Below, piece by piece: positions 11,740 to 22,466 of a stretch of 64,000 nt of DNA (positions are counted from its first letter, which is position 1; every line of letters begins with the position of its first letter). The stretch is from the NCBI GenBank assembly GCA_964058845.1, contig CAXKVR010000044.1, positions 1-64,000 on the forward strand. The letters run 5' to 3'. This DNA is from Carex sylvatica. Lineage: Eukaryota; Streptophyta; Magnoliopsida; Poales; Cyperaceae. Under the pieces are notes generated by a model, which saw nothing but the letters and a program-made list of their open reading frames with translations, ran no database searches and had not been told where the DNA came from. The translations under genes were made by a program, and so were the position numbers.

Positions 11740-13260
11740 TAAAACTGGACCGGACTGGGCAGATAGGGATCAAACTCACGCGAGCGGAGGTTGGCACGGA
11801 CACAGATTGCTTGGATTCGCAGGTAGCTCGAATAGGGTAGCACGAGTAGGGCTGGCAAAAAAATTCGAGGTTCGAAATTTGATTCGGGTTTGATTCGAGT
11901 TTAATTCGATTCGAAATGGGTTCGAATTGAAACGAACCAAACCAGATTCGGTTCGGAATTAATTCAAACCAAACTCAAACCTAGCTTGGTTCGATCGAAA
12001 TAGGTTCGTGATTTTTTTGTGGTTCGAATCTCATAATAACATCGGTCGTTCATTTACCTAATGAAATTAAAATCCAAGATAGAGAGTTATAATTTAACTT
12101 AGCCGACGCTCCATCGTTCTTTCTGCCTCTCCCTAACTCACTCTCCTTCTCGCTCCAAAATCTAGCCGACGCTCTCGGCGACTGGCTGTCTCTCCTCTCT
12201 CCAGCCTAGATGGCTGTCTTTCCTCTCTCTTCGGCCGTATCTCCTCCTCCTTTTCTACCTTTCAGATTCTCACTTCATTAGATGGTCTAATCAAGAGTTT
12301 GATCGAGTGAGCACTCGAGATACGATTACTTGTTTTACTGTATATTTTAATTCTTGTACTTAATCCTCTTTTTACGATTATTTGTTGTGATGTATTTTTT
12401 CATGAATAATTTTTCAACTTAAAAACACTCATTTATACTGGTAAAAGGAAACCATGTGAATTTTGTCCCGCGAGGAAAAAATTAATGTATAAACTACCAG
12501 TATAACTAGGGCTGCTAAAAAATAATTTGGTTCGTAATTCGATTCGGGTTCGATTCGAAAAATGTATAGTTCGCAATTAATTCGGTTCGAAATAGGTTCG
12601 ATTCGAAACAAATCAAACCAGGTTCGGTTCGAAATTAATTCAAACCAAACTCAAACCTAGGATAAGTTCGGTTCGGTTCGATTCGTTGCCACCCCTAAGC
12701 ACGAGTTTATTTTCAAAAGCCCTATCCTGATCCGGCTCAACTCCCGGAGTAGCACGGATCTACGAGTTGGTTCAGGCAGGTACGGGTCCGGACCAGTTTT
12801 TTTTTTCTTTTTTTTTTCTTTTTAAATCAATAAAATATAAATCAAAATTCATTTAAACTAAAATTTATTTGACATGATTGCATATTTTAATTTTTGTTAT
12901 AATAAAATATAAATCAAAATTATAAATTATTTTAAAACAATGTTGCTTAAATTAATTACTTTAAAATAATAAAATATAAATTAAAAATTTATTAAATAAA
13001 TTACTTTTAGAAAAATATTAAACAATAAATTTGAATTGGGAGAATTAAAATTTAAATTTTTTTAAAAAATTGAACTTTTTGGAGTTTTGGTTTCGGGTCG
13101 GCGGGTTCGGTCCGGGCAAGTAGGTTGGTAGGTGGTCCTGGTTATCATGGTTTTTTTTTTCAAAATATCGGTCCCGGCCCGTTTTAACTACCCACCTACC
13201 CGTTCCAAACTTAGCCACGGGTACGGACCATGGGCGGTCCGGCCCGGATCCGACCCTAGC
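11740..13260. repeat. CCGGACC-rich repeat interrupted by a hAT-type element
   Basis: At 11740-11846 and 12698-13258 there are reiterated GGTCCGG / GGGTCGG / CGGCCC motifs around an AT-rich core, ending CCGACCCTAG. A separate hAT-type element (11847-12697) has inserted in it. The outer boundaries and its own target duplication could not be fixed. Confidence 0.4.
11847..12697. mobile_element. Non-autonomous hAT-type element, TTCGATTCG-rich
   Basis: 851 bp from TAGGGCTGGCAAAAAA to TTCGTTGCCACCCCTA. A perfect 8-bp target duplication AGCACGAG lies at 11839-11846 and 12698-12705. The arms are reiterated GGTTCGAATT-type motifs in inverted orientation. The interior has a CT-rich stretch (12100-12260). 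A second TAGGGCTGCTAAAAAA start at 12510 suggests nesting or internal duplication of a related element. No coding capacity. Confidence 0.85.
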
Positions 13261-13274
13261 GGGTATTTCCAATA

Positions 13275-13499
13275 AGAAGCCAATCTGCTCATTTTCTTGA
13301 GAAAAGAAGGATTCTCCTATTCTCCAATCCGAACCATTCAAAATCGATCAAACGACTTCAATTATATTTTTCTTTTATATCAATATAATCTATTAAAACA
13401 AATCAGATATAATTGAAGTTGTTTGATCAATTTTAAACGGTTCGAATTGAAGAATAGAAGAGTCCTCCTTTTCTCAAGAAAAAGTGCAGAGTTCATTCC
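13275..13499. mobile_element. Foldback MULE-type MITE with 10-bp target duplication
   Basis: 225-bp near-complete inverted repeat. The left arm contains TTTTCTTGAGAAAAGAAGGA; the right arm contains TCCTCCTTTTCTCAAGAAAA. ATTTCCAATA flanks it at 13265-13274 and 13500-13509. Non-coding; a transcript would fold into a long hairpin. Confidence 0.85.
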
Positions 13500-13702
13500 A
13501 TTTCCAATAGGCTAGTATGCACGGATTACAAAGCGGACCAGAGAATTTTCGAGTTCATCAAACTCAAAATTTTATCCGACCCACTCCGTTTTATTAATTC
13601 TTTTTCACTTGGAGTTCATCACAATCTCAACTATTCATCCAAGAACAAAGAGCTAGAATTCACCGGCTTCAGTTGTTTATGAATGCACAGTGTGTATATA
13701 TA

Positions 13703-14136
13703 GAATGGCCAAGTTCAAAATAATTTTTTATAGTTTCGGAATAAACACTTTGATTTTTATATTTTTAAAGTTCAAATAATTAATTCAAGCCGTTCAAAAT
13801 TCAATCTATATTAAGATGTGCTTAGAGATCAAATTTTATATTTTTTAGAACTTTTTATTATTTATAAAGTCAGTTTTAAAATTGTTATATTCAATGATCT
13901 AAATTTTTTTTCACTTTTGTTAAAATCAGCTATTTTAAAACTTGCTTAATAAAATAGTAAAAAAAATTCAAAAAATAAAAAATTTGATCTCCAAGCACAT
14001 TTCAATATAGATATCGCATCCAATGATTTGGATTGACTGTTTGAACTTTGAAAATTGAAAAATCAATTGGTTGCACCATGCTCTGGAACAAACGTTTTGA
14101 TTTTGATGTTAGCCAACTTCTCTCTCTCTCTCTCTG
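13703..14136. mobile_element. MULE-type MITE, i-type
   Basis: Left end GAATGGCCAAGTTC, right end GTTAGCCAACTTCTCTCTC, with subterminal blocks in both arms (CTATATTAAGATGTGCTTAG and its partner). It is diverged and is flanked by TATATATA on both sides. It abuts the next element through a CTCTCTG-TATATA-AGAGAG junction. Confidence 0.6.
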
Positions 14137-14154
14137 TATATATATATATATAAA

Positions 14155-14579
14155 GAGAGAGATGGGCTATGGTACATTGCAATGGATAGGCATTTTTGTG
14201 CATTGGATCATAAATCACTTATTCAAAGCCTAAATGACCGATCCATACCATTCATCTTATTCTCCATATTAATATGTGCTTGGAGACCAAATTGTACATT
14301 TTTTGAAAAAATTTTAATATTTATTAAGCCACTTTGAAAATCGCTGATTCAACGGTAACAGTAAAATCAAAAGACACCATTGGATCAACGATTTTCAAAG
14401 TGGCTTAATAAATAGTAAAAAAATTCCAAAAAATGTAAATTTTGGTCTCGAAGGACGTATTAATATGGAGAACAAGATGAATGGTTTGGATCGGTCATTT
14501 GGACTTTGAATCCGATGATTTATGGTCCAATGCACAAAAATGTCTATGCATTGCAATGTATCATAGCCCATCTCTCTCC

Positions 14580-14597
<18 letters not shown>
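14155..14597. mobile_element. MULE-type MITE, a-type
   Basis: Ends are GAGAGATGGGCTATGGTACA and TGTATCATAGCCCATCTCTC, with (TA)n outside both. The centre is 'AAGCCACTTTGAAAATCGCT' inverted around CAACGGTAACAG. Non-coding foldback. Confidence 0.75.
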
Positions 14598-14610
<13 letters not shown>

Positions 14611-15017
14611 GGAATATGCTAGCATGTTATGCATAGCATAGAGGGCCTCCGAGCAACGGCTCAATATACGACTTTTCAAAATTCTAACGGTTGATCTGAA
14701 TTGTTCATCTTGTTCTAAATATTAATATGTGTTTGGAGACTAAATTTTATATTTTTTTGGAATTTTTTTACTATTTTTTTAGATTTATTGAAAATTACTG
14801 TTTTCAGCAAATCTGGACCATAAAAAAATAATAATTTTCAATAAATCTAAAAAAATAGTAAAACAATTCCAAAAAATGTAAAATTTGGTCTCCAAACACA
14901 TATTAATATGAAGAACAATATTAACGGTTCGGATCGACCATTAGGATTTTGAAAAGTCGAATATTGAGCCGTTGCACGGAGGCCCTCTATGCTACGCATA
15001 GCATGCTAGCAGGTTCC
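14611..15017. mobile_element. MULE-type MITE, c-type
   Basis: Ends are GGAATATGCTAGCATG and CATGCTAGCAGGTTCC, flanked by TATATATA on both sides. The terminal cassette includes GCATAGAGGGCCTCC. The centre is 'TAGATTTATTGAAAAT' with GCAAATCTGGACCAT at the loop. Confidence 0.75.
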
Positions 15018-15025
15018 TATATATA

Positions 15026-15451
15026 GAGAGAGAGAGTTGGGCTAAAATGAGCCATGGCTTATTTCGCATTGGTGAGCCATGGCTCATTTTAGCCATTTTG
15101 AAAATTCAAACAACCGATCCGAACCATTCATCTTGCTCTCCATATTGAAATGTTATTGGAGACCAAATTTTACATTTTTTAGAAAAAATTTACTATTTAT
15201 TAAGCATTTTTGAAAATTGCTGACCCGATGGTCTAGAAAATTTTACAATTTTTTATTGTTCACACCAAAATAATAATTTTCAAAAATGCTTAATAAATAG
15301 TAAAAAAAATTCAAAAAATGTAAAATTTGGTCTCTAAGCACATTTCAATATAGAGATCACATCTAACGGTTCGGATCGGTCGTTTGAACTTTCAAAATAA
15401 AAATACGGTGTGGAGTACAAACGCTTGGTGAGCCATATCTCACCCAAGTCC
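15026..15451. mobile_element. MULE-type MITE, g-type
   Basis: The left terminal cassette is GTTGGGCTAAAATGAGCC, containing a nested GAGCCATGG / CCATGGCTC dyad. The right end is GAGCCATATCTCACCCAAGTC. The subterminal blocks are conserved and (TA)n flanks it. Confidence 0.65.
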
Positions 15452-15473
<22 letters not shown>

Positions 15474-15487
<14 letters not shown>

Positions 15488-15715
15488 TTGGGGTTGGCTA
15501 CTCTACTTACATAAGCATATGCAGGTATATACTTATAAGTTATTTTTTTATTTTCAAAATCTAAAATGTAGATCTGAACCGTTAGATGTGATCTTTATAT
15601 TGAAATATGCTTGGAGATCGAATTTTATATTTTTTCTGAATTTTTTTACTATTTATTAAGCCACTTTGAAAATCGTTGATCCAACGATGGCTTAACAAAA
15701 TAGTAAAATTAATTT
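15474..15715. mobile_element. MULE-type MITE, d-type, truncated
   Basis: Starts GAGAGAGTTGGGGTTGGCTA and has the left subterminal block and centre, but stops after ATGGCTTAACAAAATAGTA in a (TA)n tract. The right arm is absent. Confidence 0.65.
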
Positions 15716-15734
<19 letters not shown>

Positions 15735-15758
<24 letters not shown>

Positions 15759-16139
15759 GAGGGATCCACTTATAACATCTTACAACAATTTGATTTTGTG
15801 ATTTTTAAAATTCAAATAGTCGATCCAATCGTTAAATATGATATCTATATTAAAATGTGTTTGGAGATCAAATTTCATATTTTTGTTGAATTTATTTTAC
15901 TATTTATTAAGTACTTTACAAAACGGTTGTTTTTAGACAATTATGTACCACTAAAAAATAACAGTTTTATAAAATATTTAATAAATAGTAAAAAAAACAA
16001 AAAAAATGTAAATTTGACCTCCAAACACATTTTAATATAGATATCATGTTAAACGGTTGGATAGACTGTTTGAACTTTGAAAATCACAAAATTAAATTGT
16101 TGTAAGATGATGTAACTTTTAAATGTTGTAAGTGGATCC
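15735..16139. mobile_element. MULE-type MITE, f-type, split by a solo LTR
   Basis: The left end is (GA)n then GGAGGGATCCACTTATAAC. The right arm ends TTGTAAGTGGATCC at 16139 and its outermost bases (CTTCTC) lie beyond the LTR at about 19177-19182. Rejoining the two flanks restores the expected complement of the left terminus, so the LTR entered this MITE's end. Confidence 0.75.
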
Positions 16140-17269
16140 TGATGAGCATTTTGTATATACTAAATTGTGCTTGATCTATATTCTTTTTGCCTTTAAATTT
16201 ATTACCTTCAATACTCAAAGAAAGACTTGTTGCAAGCGCACAACCTATCAATGTAGTACTTAGGGTGTCGAACCCCAGAGAGTATGATAGATACTTAGCT
16301 TAGACTTTGTCAATTTATTTCAGAAAATAAGAGAAATTAAAGTAAAATTGGGGCATTTGTTCTAACAAATCCTAAATTTGAGTTCAATACCCAAAGAGAG
16401 GAGTTTTAAATAATTAAAGTAAAAAGAAATAAAAGAAAGATTTGCTTTCAAGTTGAGGAGATCTAGAGGCATTCGGTCTATAATTCCTTGCTAATTCGAT
16501 CTATTCGGTATTGTTTAAATTCATGTATAATTTGATGAGGTTTCTAACCTAAAGTGTTAAAAGGGTCACCGTCGTGAATTAATAACGTGCCTAGATAGTT
16601 TTGGACTTCACGGTCGTTCTTCACCCTAGTTATCTAGACTCATTAAGCTCTTGTTAGCCTATTTCAACTAATTATTGATACAAGTATTTTGGTGGGTTGG
16701 GTTAATTTTCCTCGAGTTTTAGGGATGTCACCATCCTAAAGGGATATTTAATAATCACGTTCACACAAAATACATATCAATACTTAATCAATCTAGGTGT
16801 CCTAAGTAGGGGTTTGACTTCACGGTCGTTCTTCACCAAACTCTAACCTTTAATTTCTATAGTTCCAATTTGGTTATTAAAGTACGGTCGCTTCTAACCC
16901 AAAACCTAAGATATTTGTGTTCATAATTTGGTACTTTTCTCTTATCCTAACTTCTTTGAATTCTTTGCATTACAAAGATATTCCAAAACGGGACTACTTC
17001 GATTGCAAGTACTAAAATATGTAATCAACATAAATGATAAATCACATAAATTAACAATCAAATCCCATAAAATAATCAAAATAAAATAAATAACCGAATA
17101 AGATAAAATTAGACAAGTTCATGCTTTGACCTAAGCCTCTAGAGAGAGATCTACTCCCTCTTGGAGAGATTTATTACAAAGTTTGACAAAAGTAAGAAGA
17201 AATAGAATAAAGAAATGATTACACCTATCAAATTAAAAATCTCAATCTTGCCAAAATCTTGCTTGAACC

Positions 17270-18049
17270 TAGGGGTGTTCAAACGGTCGGTTCGGTTTAA
17301 ATCTTGCTTGCCAAATTTTCTCAAAAATCAAAACTCAATACACCAACCAAAAACCTTATAATTATAAAATTTTGTTTTACAAGGAATTTGACAGTGCATT
17401 TGACAATAATTCAAAGTATACAACTAAGAAATGCAGCAAAAAATCCCAAAAAGAAATTAATTTGAGCCACTCCCAAATTAAATGACTCAAGCAAGAAAAT
17501 CAACAATAAATTTGAATCAGATTTAGTACAGATCATGAGGAATCGGAGAAGAATGAGCTTCATAGCTCAATTTTGGTATTAATTAGAACGACGAGCCCTC
17601 AAAATTAACTTCTTAGTCAAAATCAGAGAATAGGCGGAGGTATTTCCAAACAAGAATGACTTTGTGGAAACAAGCGAAGTCATCCGACGATCTCTACGCT
17701 GCCAGAAGAGTTTTCCGTCGAAGAGAGGATAAATAGTGGAGCAGACATTAGGTTTGAAGAAGGAAGAAAGGGAGAAAGAAAGAAAGAAAGAAAAAAGGAG
17801 TTGGGAGACAGGGAAAACAAAAAAAAAGAGTTGGAAGATGGAAAAAGAATCTGCAATTTTATTAAAGAGAACCGGTCGGTTCGGTTCAACCGATTTCAAA
17901 ATTTTAAGAACCGAACTGAACAAGATAAATCGAATTACATGAAAAAATAAACTGAATCGATCCATTTAAATCGAAAAACCAAACCATTTAAACTGAATTT
18001 TATTGGTTCTGTTTAAAACCAAATAAACCGAATCGTTTGAACACCCCTA
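17270..18049. mobile_element. Non-autonomous hAT-type element inside the LTR
   Basis: 780 bp from TAGGGGTGTTCAAACG to CGTTTGAACACCCCTA. The 8-bp flanks are CTTGAACC (17262-17269) and CTTGGACC (18050-18057), 7 of 8 matching. Ends are related to the 749-1276 element (GGTTCGGTTT / CCGAACC). The first 40 bp are followed by AAATCTTGCTTGCC, similar to the left flank, so the interior may be rearranged. Confidence 0.8.
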
Positions 18050-18395
18050 CTTGGACCTTCTTTTTCTCCTTCCTAGAAAAGCTTTCGGAACTCTGAGAAT
18101 GGCTGCAGATTTATTGCTGTATTTTATGGAAATGAAAATGCACCAAAGGTGAAGAGAGAGATGAGAATGGATTCCCTTTGAATGGAAAATGAACCCTCCC
18201 TTATATAGTAAAAGACTATGTCCAATTTAGAGGCTAGAAGGTGGGGTTAGTGGGTGTTATCATTTCCTTGTTTTCCTGGACTGCTGTGTCCAAATTTAGC
18301 TATCAAAATGTGTAATTCTGGCAGTGTAATAGAAACCGTGTTGAAACCGTGTAATTCTAGCTGTCTGCGGGTTCAGTGCTTCTGAACTGGTGGTG

Positions 18396-18684
18396 AGTGC
18401 GGGTGGATGACCCGCACTGATTCAACTTTTCATATTTAACTTAGAAGAAAATGCTACGTAATTCTCTGAGTTCGTCCGCACTGAGTGTGAGTGCGGGTGA
18501 CTGACCCGCATTGGTGAATTTTCTGTGCTGTTTTGAATTTTCTGAAATTGGCTAAGTATCAATTGCGGATGGATAACCCGCACTGGCCGATGAGTGCGGA
18601 CGCATTACGTTCGGACTTTTTCTGTGCTAGGCTGAGATGCTGAAAATTCGTTTAAGTGCTGAGTGCGGGTGGCTGACCCGCACT
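18396..18684. repeat. Four 23-nt dyads, AGTGCGGGT-N5-ACCCGCACT type
   Basis: Dyads lie at 18396-18418, 18490-18512, 18562-18584 and 18662-18684. Each has 9-bp arms, perfect or nearly so, and a 5-nt loop (GGATG, GACTG, GGATA, GGCTG). A shorter dyad AGTGCATCCGCACT follows at 18692-18705. They lie in the solo LTR. The function is unknown. Confidence 0.8.
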
Positions 18685-19190
18685 GGATATGAGTGCATCC
18701 GCACTGAATTCCAAATTTCTTTTGTTAGTTTCTCAGGTTGTAGATCTTCTCGCTAGCTTTTTGAAAAATGGTCATATGCCCAAAACGGAGTTAAAAGCCA
18801 AAAGTTGTAGCCGTTTTAAGTTCAGACTCCATTTTTGACTGGCTGGGCTCTGACTTTTATGTGTGACTAGAGTGTGCGGCTCCATCGATATCCGTGCAAT
18901 CGCACGGATTTTGATGCATATCTTATGATACATTTTTAAAATTGGCACGCATACATAAATCCATCTAAGTACTTAGTGCGGTCGTATCGAAAACCGTGCA
19001 TCTGCACTGGACATTTTTCTTCGTTTTTCTTCATTTCCTGCAAATTAAAACCAAACAAACACAGTAACTTGATTCTAGGTGTATTCTATTCGTTTTATAT
19101 TCAAAATAAAATATATTTGATATTATTTTGTGATAAACTAAATTGAATGCATATATAATTTAGCCCTATCATATCCCTTCTCATCTATAC

Positions 19191-19597
19191 GAGGAGGGGT
19201 CCACTTACAACATTTGAAAGTTACAACATCTTACAACAAGTTGGTTTTATAATTTTTATAGTCTAAATAGTTGATCCAAACTGTTAAACACGATCTCTAT
19301 ATTAAAATGTGCTTAGAGATCAAATTTTACATTTTTTTGAATTTATTTACAATTTATTAAGTATTTTACAAAACTGTTATTTTAGATAATTCTGAATCAC
19401 TGAAAAACAATAGTTTTTTAAATTATTTAATAAATAGTAAAAAAAAATTAAAAAATGTAAATTTTGACCTCCAAGCACATTTTAATATAGATATCATGTT
19501 GAATGGTTTGGATTGATTATTTAGACTTTCAAAATCACAAAATCAAATTGTTGTAAGATGTTGTAACTTTTAAATATTGTAAGTGATCCCTCCTCCT
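19191..19597. mobile_element. MULE-type MITE, f-type, complete
   Basis: Ends are GAGGAGGGGTCCACTTACAA and TTGTAAGTGATCCCTCCTCC. The same cassette (TTACAACATCTTACAACAA) as the copy at 15735. The subterminal block is conserved on both arms and (TA)n lies on the right. Confidence 0.7.
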
Positions 19598-19617
19598 TAT
19601 ATATATATATATATATA

Positions 19618-20027
19618 GAGGTTGGCTACTATGCTTATAACTCATTTTTGTGTTTTCAATGTTCAAATGGTCGATCGGAACCATTTATCTTGTTCTCCAT
19701 ATCAATATGTTATTGGAGACCAAATTTTACATTTTTCTGAATTTGTTTACTATTTATTAAGCCAATTTGAAAATCTCTGATCTAACGGTGGCTTCTGATT
19801 TTACTGTTTTGTTAAGCCACCGTTGGATCAGCGATTTTCAAATTGGCTTAATAAATAGTAAAAAAATTCAGAAAAATGTAAAATTTGGTCTCCAAGAACA
19901 TATTAATATGGAGAACAAGATGAATGGTTCTGATCGACCATTTGGACATTGAAAACACAAAAATGAGTTATAAGCATATGTAGGGATATGCTTATATAAG
20001 CATAGTAGCCAACCCCTCTCTCTCTCT
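19618..20027. mobile_element. MULE-type MITE, d'-type
   Basis: Ends are GAGGTTGGCTACTATGC and GCATAGTAGCCAACCCCTC, then CTCTC and TA repeats. The centre is the inverted 'CCACCGTTGGATCAGCG' / 'GATCTAACGGTGG' type. The left cassette is shorter than the right one, which has AGCATATGTAGGGATATGC. Confidence 0.75.
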
Positions 20028-20047
20028 ATATATATAGATATATATAG

Positions 20048-20064
<17 letters not shown>

Positions 20065-20079
<15 letters not shown>

Positions 20080-20510
20080 GGGGGGGGGGTTGGCTACTAT
20101 GCTTATATAAGCATATCCCCACATATGCTTATAACTCATTTTTGTGTTTCCAATGTCCAAATGGTCGATCGGAACCGTTCATATTGTTCTCCATATTAAT
20201 ATGTCCTTGGAGACTAAATTTTATATTTTTCTGAATTTATTTACTATTGATTAAGCTAATTTGAAAATCTCTGATCCAACAGTGGCTTCTGCTTTTACTG
20301 TTTTGTTAAGCCATCGTTGGATCAGCGATTTTCAAAGTGGCTTAATAAATAGTAAAAAAATTCAGAAAAATGTAAAATTTGGTCTCCAAGAATATATTAA
20401 TATGGAGAACAACATGAACGGTTCCGATCGACCATTTGGATATTGAAAACACAAAAATGAGTTATAAGCATATGTGGGGATATGCTTATATAAGCATAGT
20501 AGCCAACCTC
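20065..20510. mobile_element. MULE-type MITE, d'-type
   Basis: (GA)n and a ten-G run precede TTGGCTACTATGCTTATA. The right end is TATAAGCATAGTAGCCAACC. It has very long matching arms and shares its centre with 19618-20027. It is separated from that neighbour only by a TATATAGATA microsatellite. Confidence 0.75.
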
Positions 20511-21036
20511 ATATATATATATCTATCTATATATATATATCTATATCTATATATAAGAAAAATTATATTACTTGAAGTAGCCATGTCAGCTTCAATTAAG
20601 TCAATTAATCTTACTGAATTTTCAAACGATGTTTTAAATTTATCAGAATCGTTTAACATGTTTTATGTATAAAAATGTACTTACAGATTAAATTTCACTT
20701 TTTTTAGTTTTTAAATATTTAATAATATAGATAGAAAATATTTTAGACTTTTTCGAATTTTTCAAATCAAATGATTTTTTCTACCTATCTTAAAAACAAT
20801 AAAAATCTTTTAAAAATATAAAATTTGATTTGTAACGATATTTTTATATATACAACATGTTGAATTAAACTTCAAAAATTGATATACGAATTTATATCTT
20901 TAAAAATTGTTATGCGAATCTATAAGGCGAGACGTTGTGTAGATACTCATATTGCCATAGCCTCACTCATTTTAAAATATTATTCGACTGACAGTGGTTA
21001 GAATTTTTTAACTTCCACTGCGTAGCACATCCACAA
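20511..21036. repeat. TA/TATC microsatellite and a degenerate MITE-like segment
   Basis: At 20511-20555 there is (TA)n with TATC interruptions. At about 20610-20900 a weak inverted arrangement (AACATGTTTTATG near ACAACATGTTGAAT, with CTACCTATCTTAAAAACAAT) looks like an eroded superfamily member. No gene. Confidence 0.35.
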
Positions 21037-21045
21037 TCAAATTGA

Positions 21046-21256
21046 GGAATGAAATCTGCTACGATCCGAATTTTATGAATAGTACTTTCAAATTTCTGCT
21101 TTTTCAAATCTAACCGTTTAACTTTTTCTGTGCACGTATCTCCAAACAGTTTGTTTTTCTGTGCATACATCTCAAAATAAATTGACAATTTAATTTGAAA
21201 AAACAGAGATTTCAAAGTATTGTTCATTCAATTCGGATCACAGCAGATTTGTTTCC
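21046..21256. mobile_element. MULE-type MITE, AAATCTGCT family, copy 2
   Basis: 211 bp. Left GGAATGAAATCTGCTACGAT, right ATCACAGCAGATTTGTTTCC. A perfect 9-bp duplication TCAAATTGA lies at 21037-21045 and 21257-21265. Non-coding. Confidence 0.88.
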
Positions 21257-21265
21257 TCAAATTGA

Positions 21266-22466
21266 TCCTCCCCAGTGGTTAACTATAACAAATTTACTAT
21301 GGATGTCCTTTTTCTGTATTTTTTGGTAGGTGACACATCGTTTAAATAATAACAATATTGACATAGAAGGCAACTAGTCCAAAACATTTCATGTCAAATT
21401 TCAAGCTCAATTAAAAACCGGAAATAAATCTGCTGTTATTCCAAAGAGATAACAGGATTCTGTTACTCTGATCTCAGCTGTTGATCTTTGTCAAGATTCT
21501 GACAAAAAACTTGTTTTTTTTTAGATTTGCGCATAAAAAAACTTTAAACGGTTGGGATAGAAATAACAGGGTCCTGTCCGGTGATCCCTTTGAAATAACA
21601 TAAGATTTATATCCTTAATAACCAGATGTTTAAACCTGTATATTCTGAGTAGGGTTCGACCGCACCATCCGATTTGTGTCAAATATCGTGCAGATCGGAA
21701 TGCTGATCAACACAAAAAATCCTCCTCTAAACACCTTCTTGTAATGCGCAACGTACATGCAAAATTAATTTAGTATCAAACAATTTGAAGCTTACAAAAT
21801 ATTTTGATGCTAATATTTTGAATTAATTTAGTATATAAGTCAAATTGTTCATTTTTAAATTTTTTTGCCTGTTGAATACACTAAATGAAATTGAAAAATT
21901 TACAAATTAAGCCTGTACACACATTGTGATCAGTTTTTAACGGTTTGATTTATTTTTTGAAATCAATATGATAGATTATAAAGTTAAAATCACTAAGAAT
22001 TTTAGTGAGCTTTAAGAATATATTAACTTCAATATATATGCACACACTTGGCAACTTAGTGATATAGACAAACTTTTTGCTTCCTTATTTGATTTATAAA
22101 TCCTCATGTGATTTTCCAAAAAAAAAAAAAAAAAAATCTGTATTAAATTATCAAATTAAAAAAGTCACAGGAAACAGTCACAATGTCACATTGTACAGTT
22201 TCATACGTAATCCAAACTTGTCGAGGGACCATACTGTGATGGAATTTAACCTGACAATACCTATGATTAGGGTTATACTTGACAGCACTGTCAAGGTTTC
22301 AAAAAATAAAAATAAAAACCTATGGTTAGGGGACACATGGTTTTCAATCATTCATGACTTGAAGGGATTAGAGGAAATTAATCCCTGTTATCTATCTATC
22401 ATGTCAATTTCAAGAAAGGTAAGTGCAATAAATTGGGTTGAAGACTTCATGTAGTATTTTGTTTCG
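21266..22466. other. Intergenic, no supported gene
   Basis: At 21420-21600 a GGAAATAAATCTGCTG start hints at a diverged relative of the AAATCTGCT MITE family. An open frame at 22077-22454 has no convincing family match. Confidence 0.3.

Larger units (their letters stand above)
16140..19171. mobile_element. Solo LTR of a retrotransposon (probably Ty3/gypsy, Tat-like)
   Basis: 3032-bp segment starting TGATGAGCATTTTG and ending TTTAGCCCTATCA (TGAT..ATCA). The 5-bp flanks are GATCC (16135-16139) and TATCC (19172-19176), 4 of 5 identical. No gag-pol is seen. 'GTCGAACCCCAGAGAG' downstream of 'GCAAGCGCACAACC' resembles a motif commonly found in long LTRs of Tat-type gypsy elements; this assignment is from memory of the family and is tentative. 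A hAT-type element (17270-18049) is nested inside. Four strong hairpins occur at 18396-18684. Confidence 0.65.

Noticed and set aside
22077..22454. 125-codon open frame with 'LWLGDTWF', faintly LINE-like
   Set aside because: Only one short block resembles LINE sequence; the rest is low complexity, with a long A run near the start and no supporting context.
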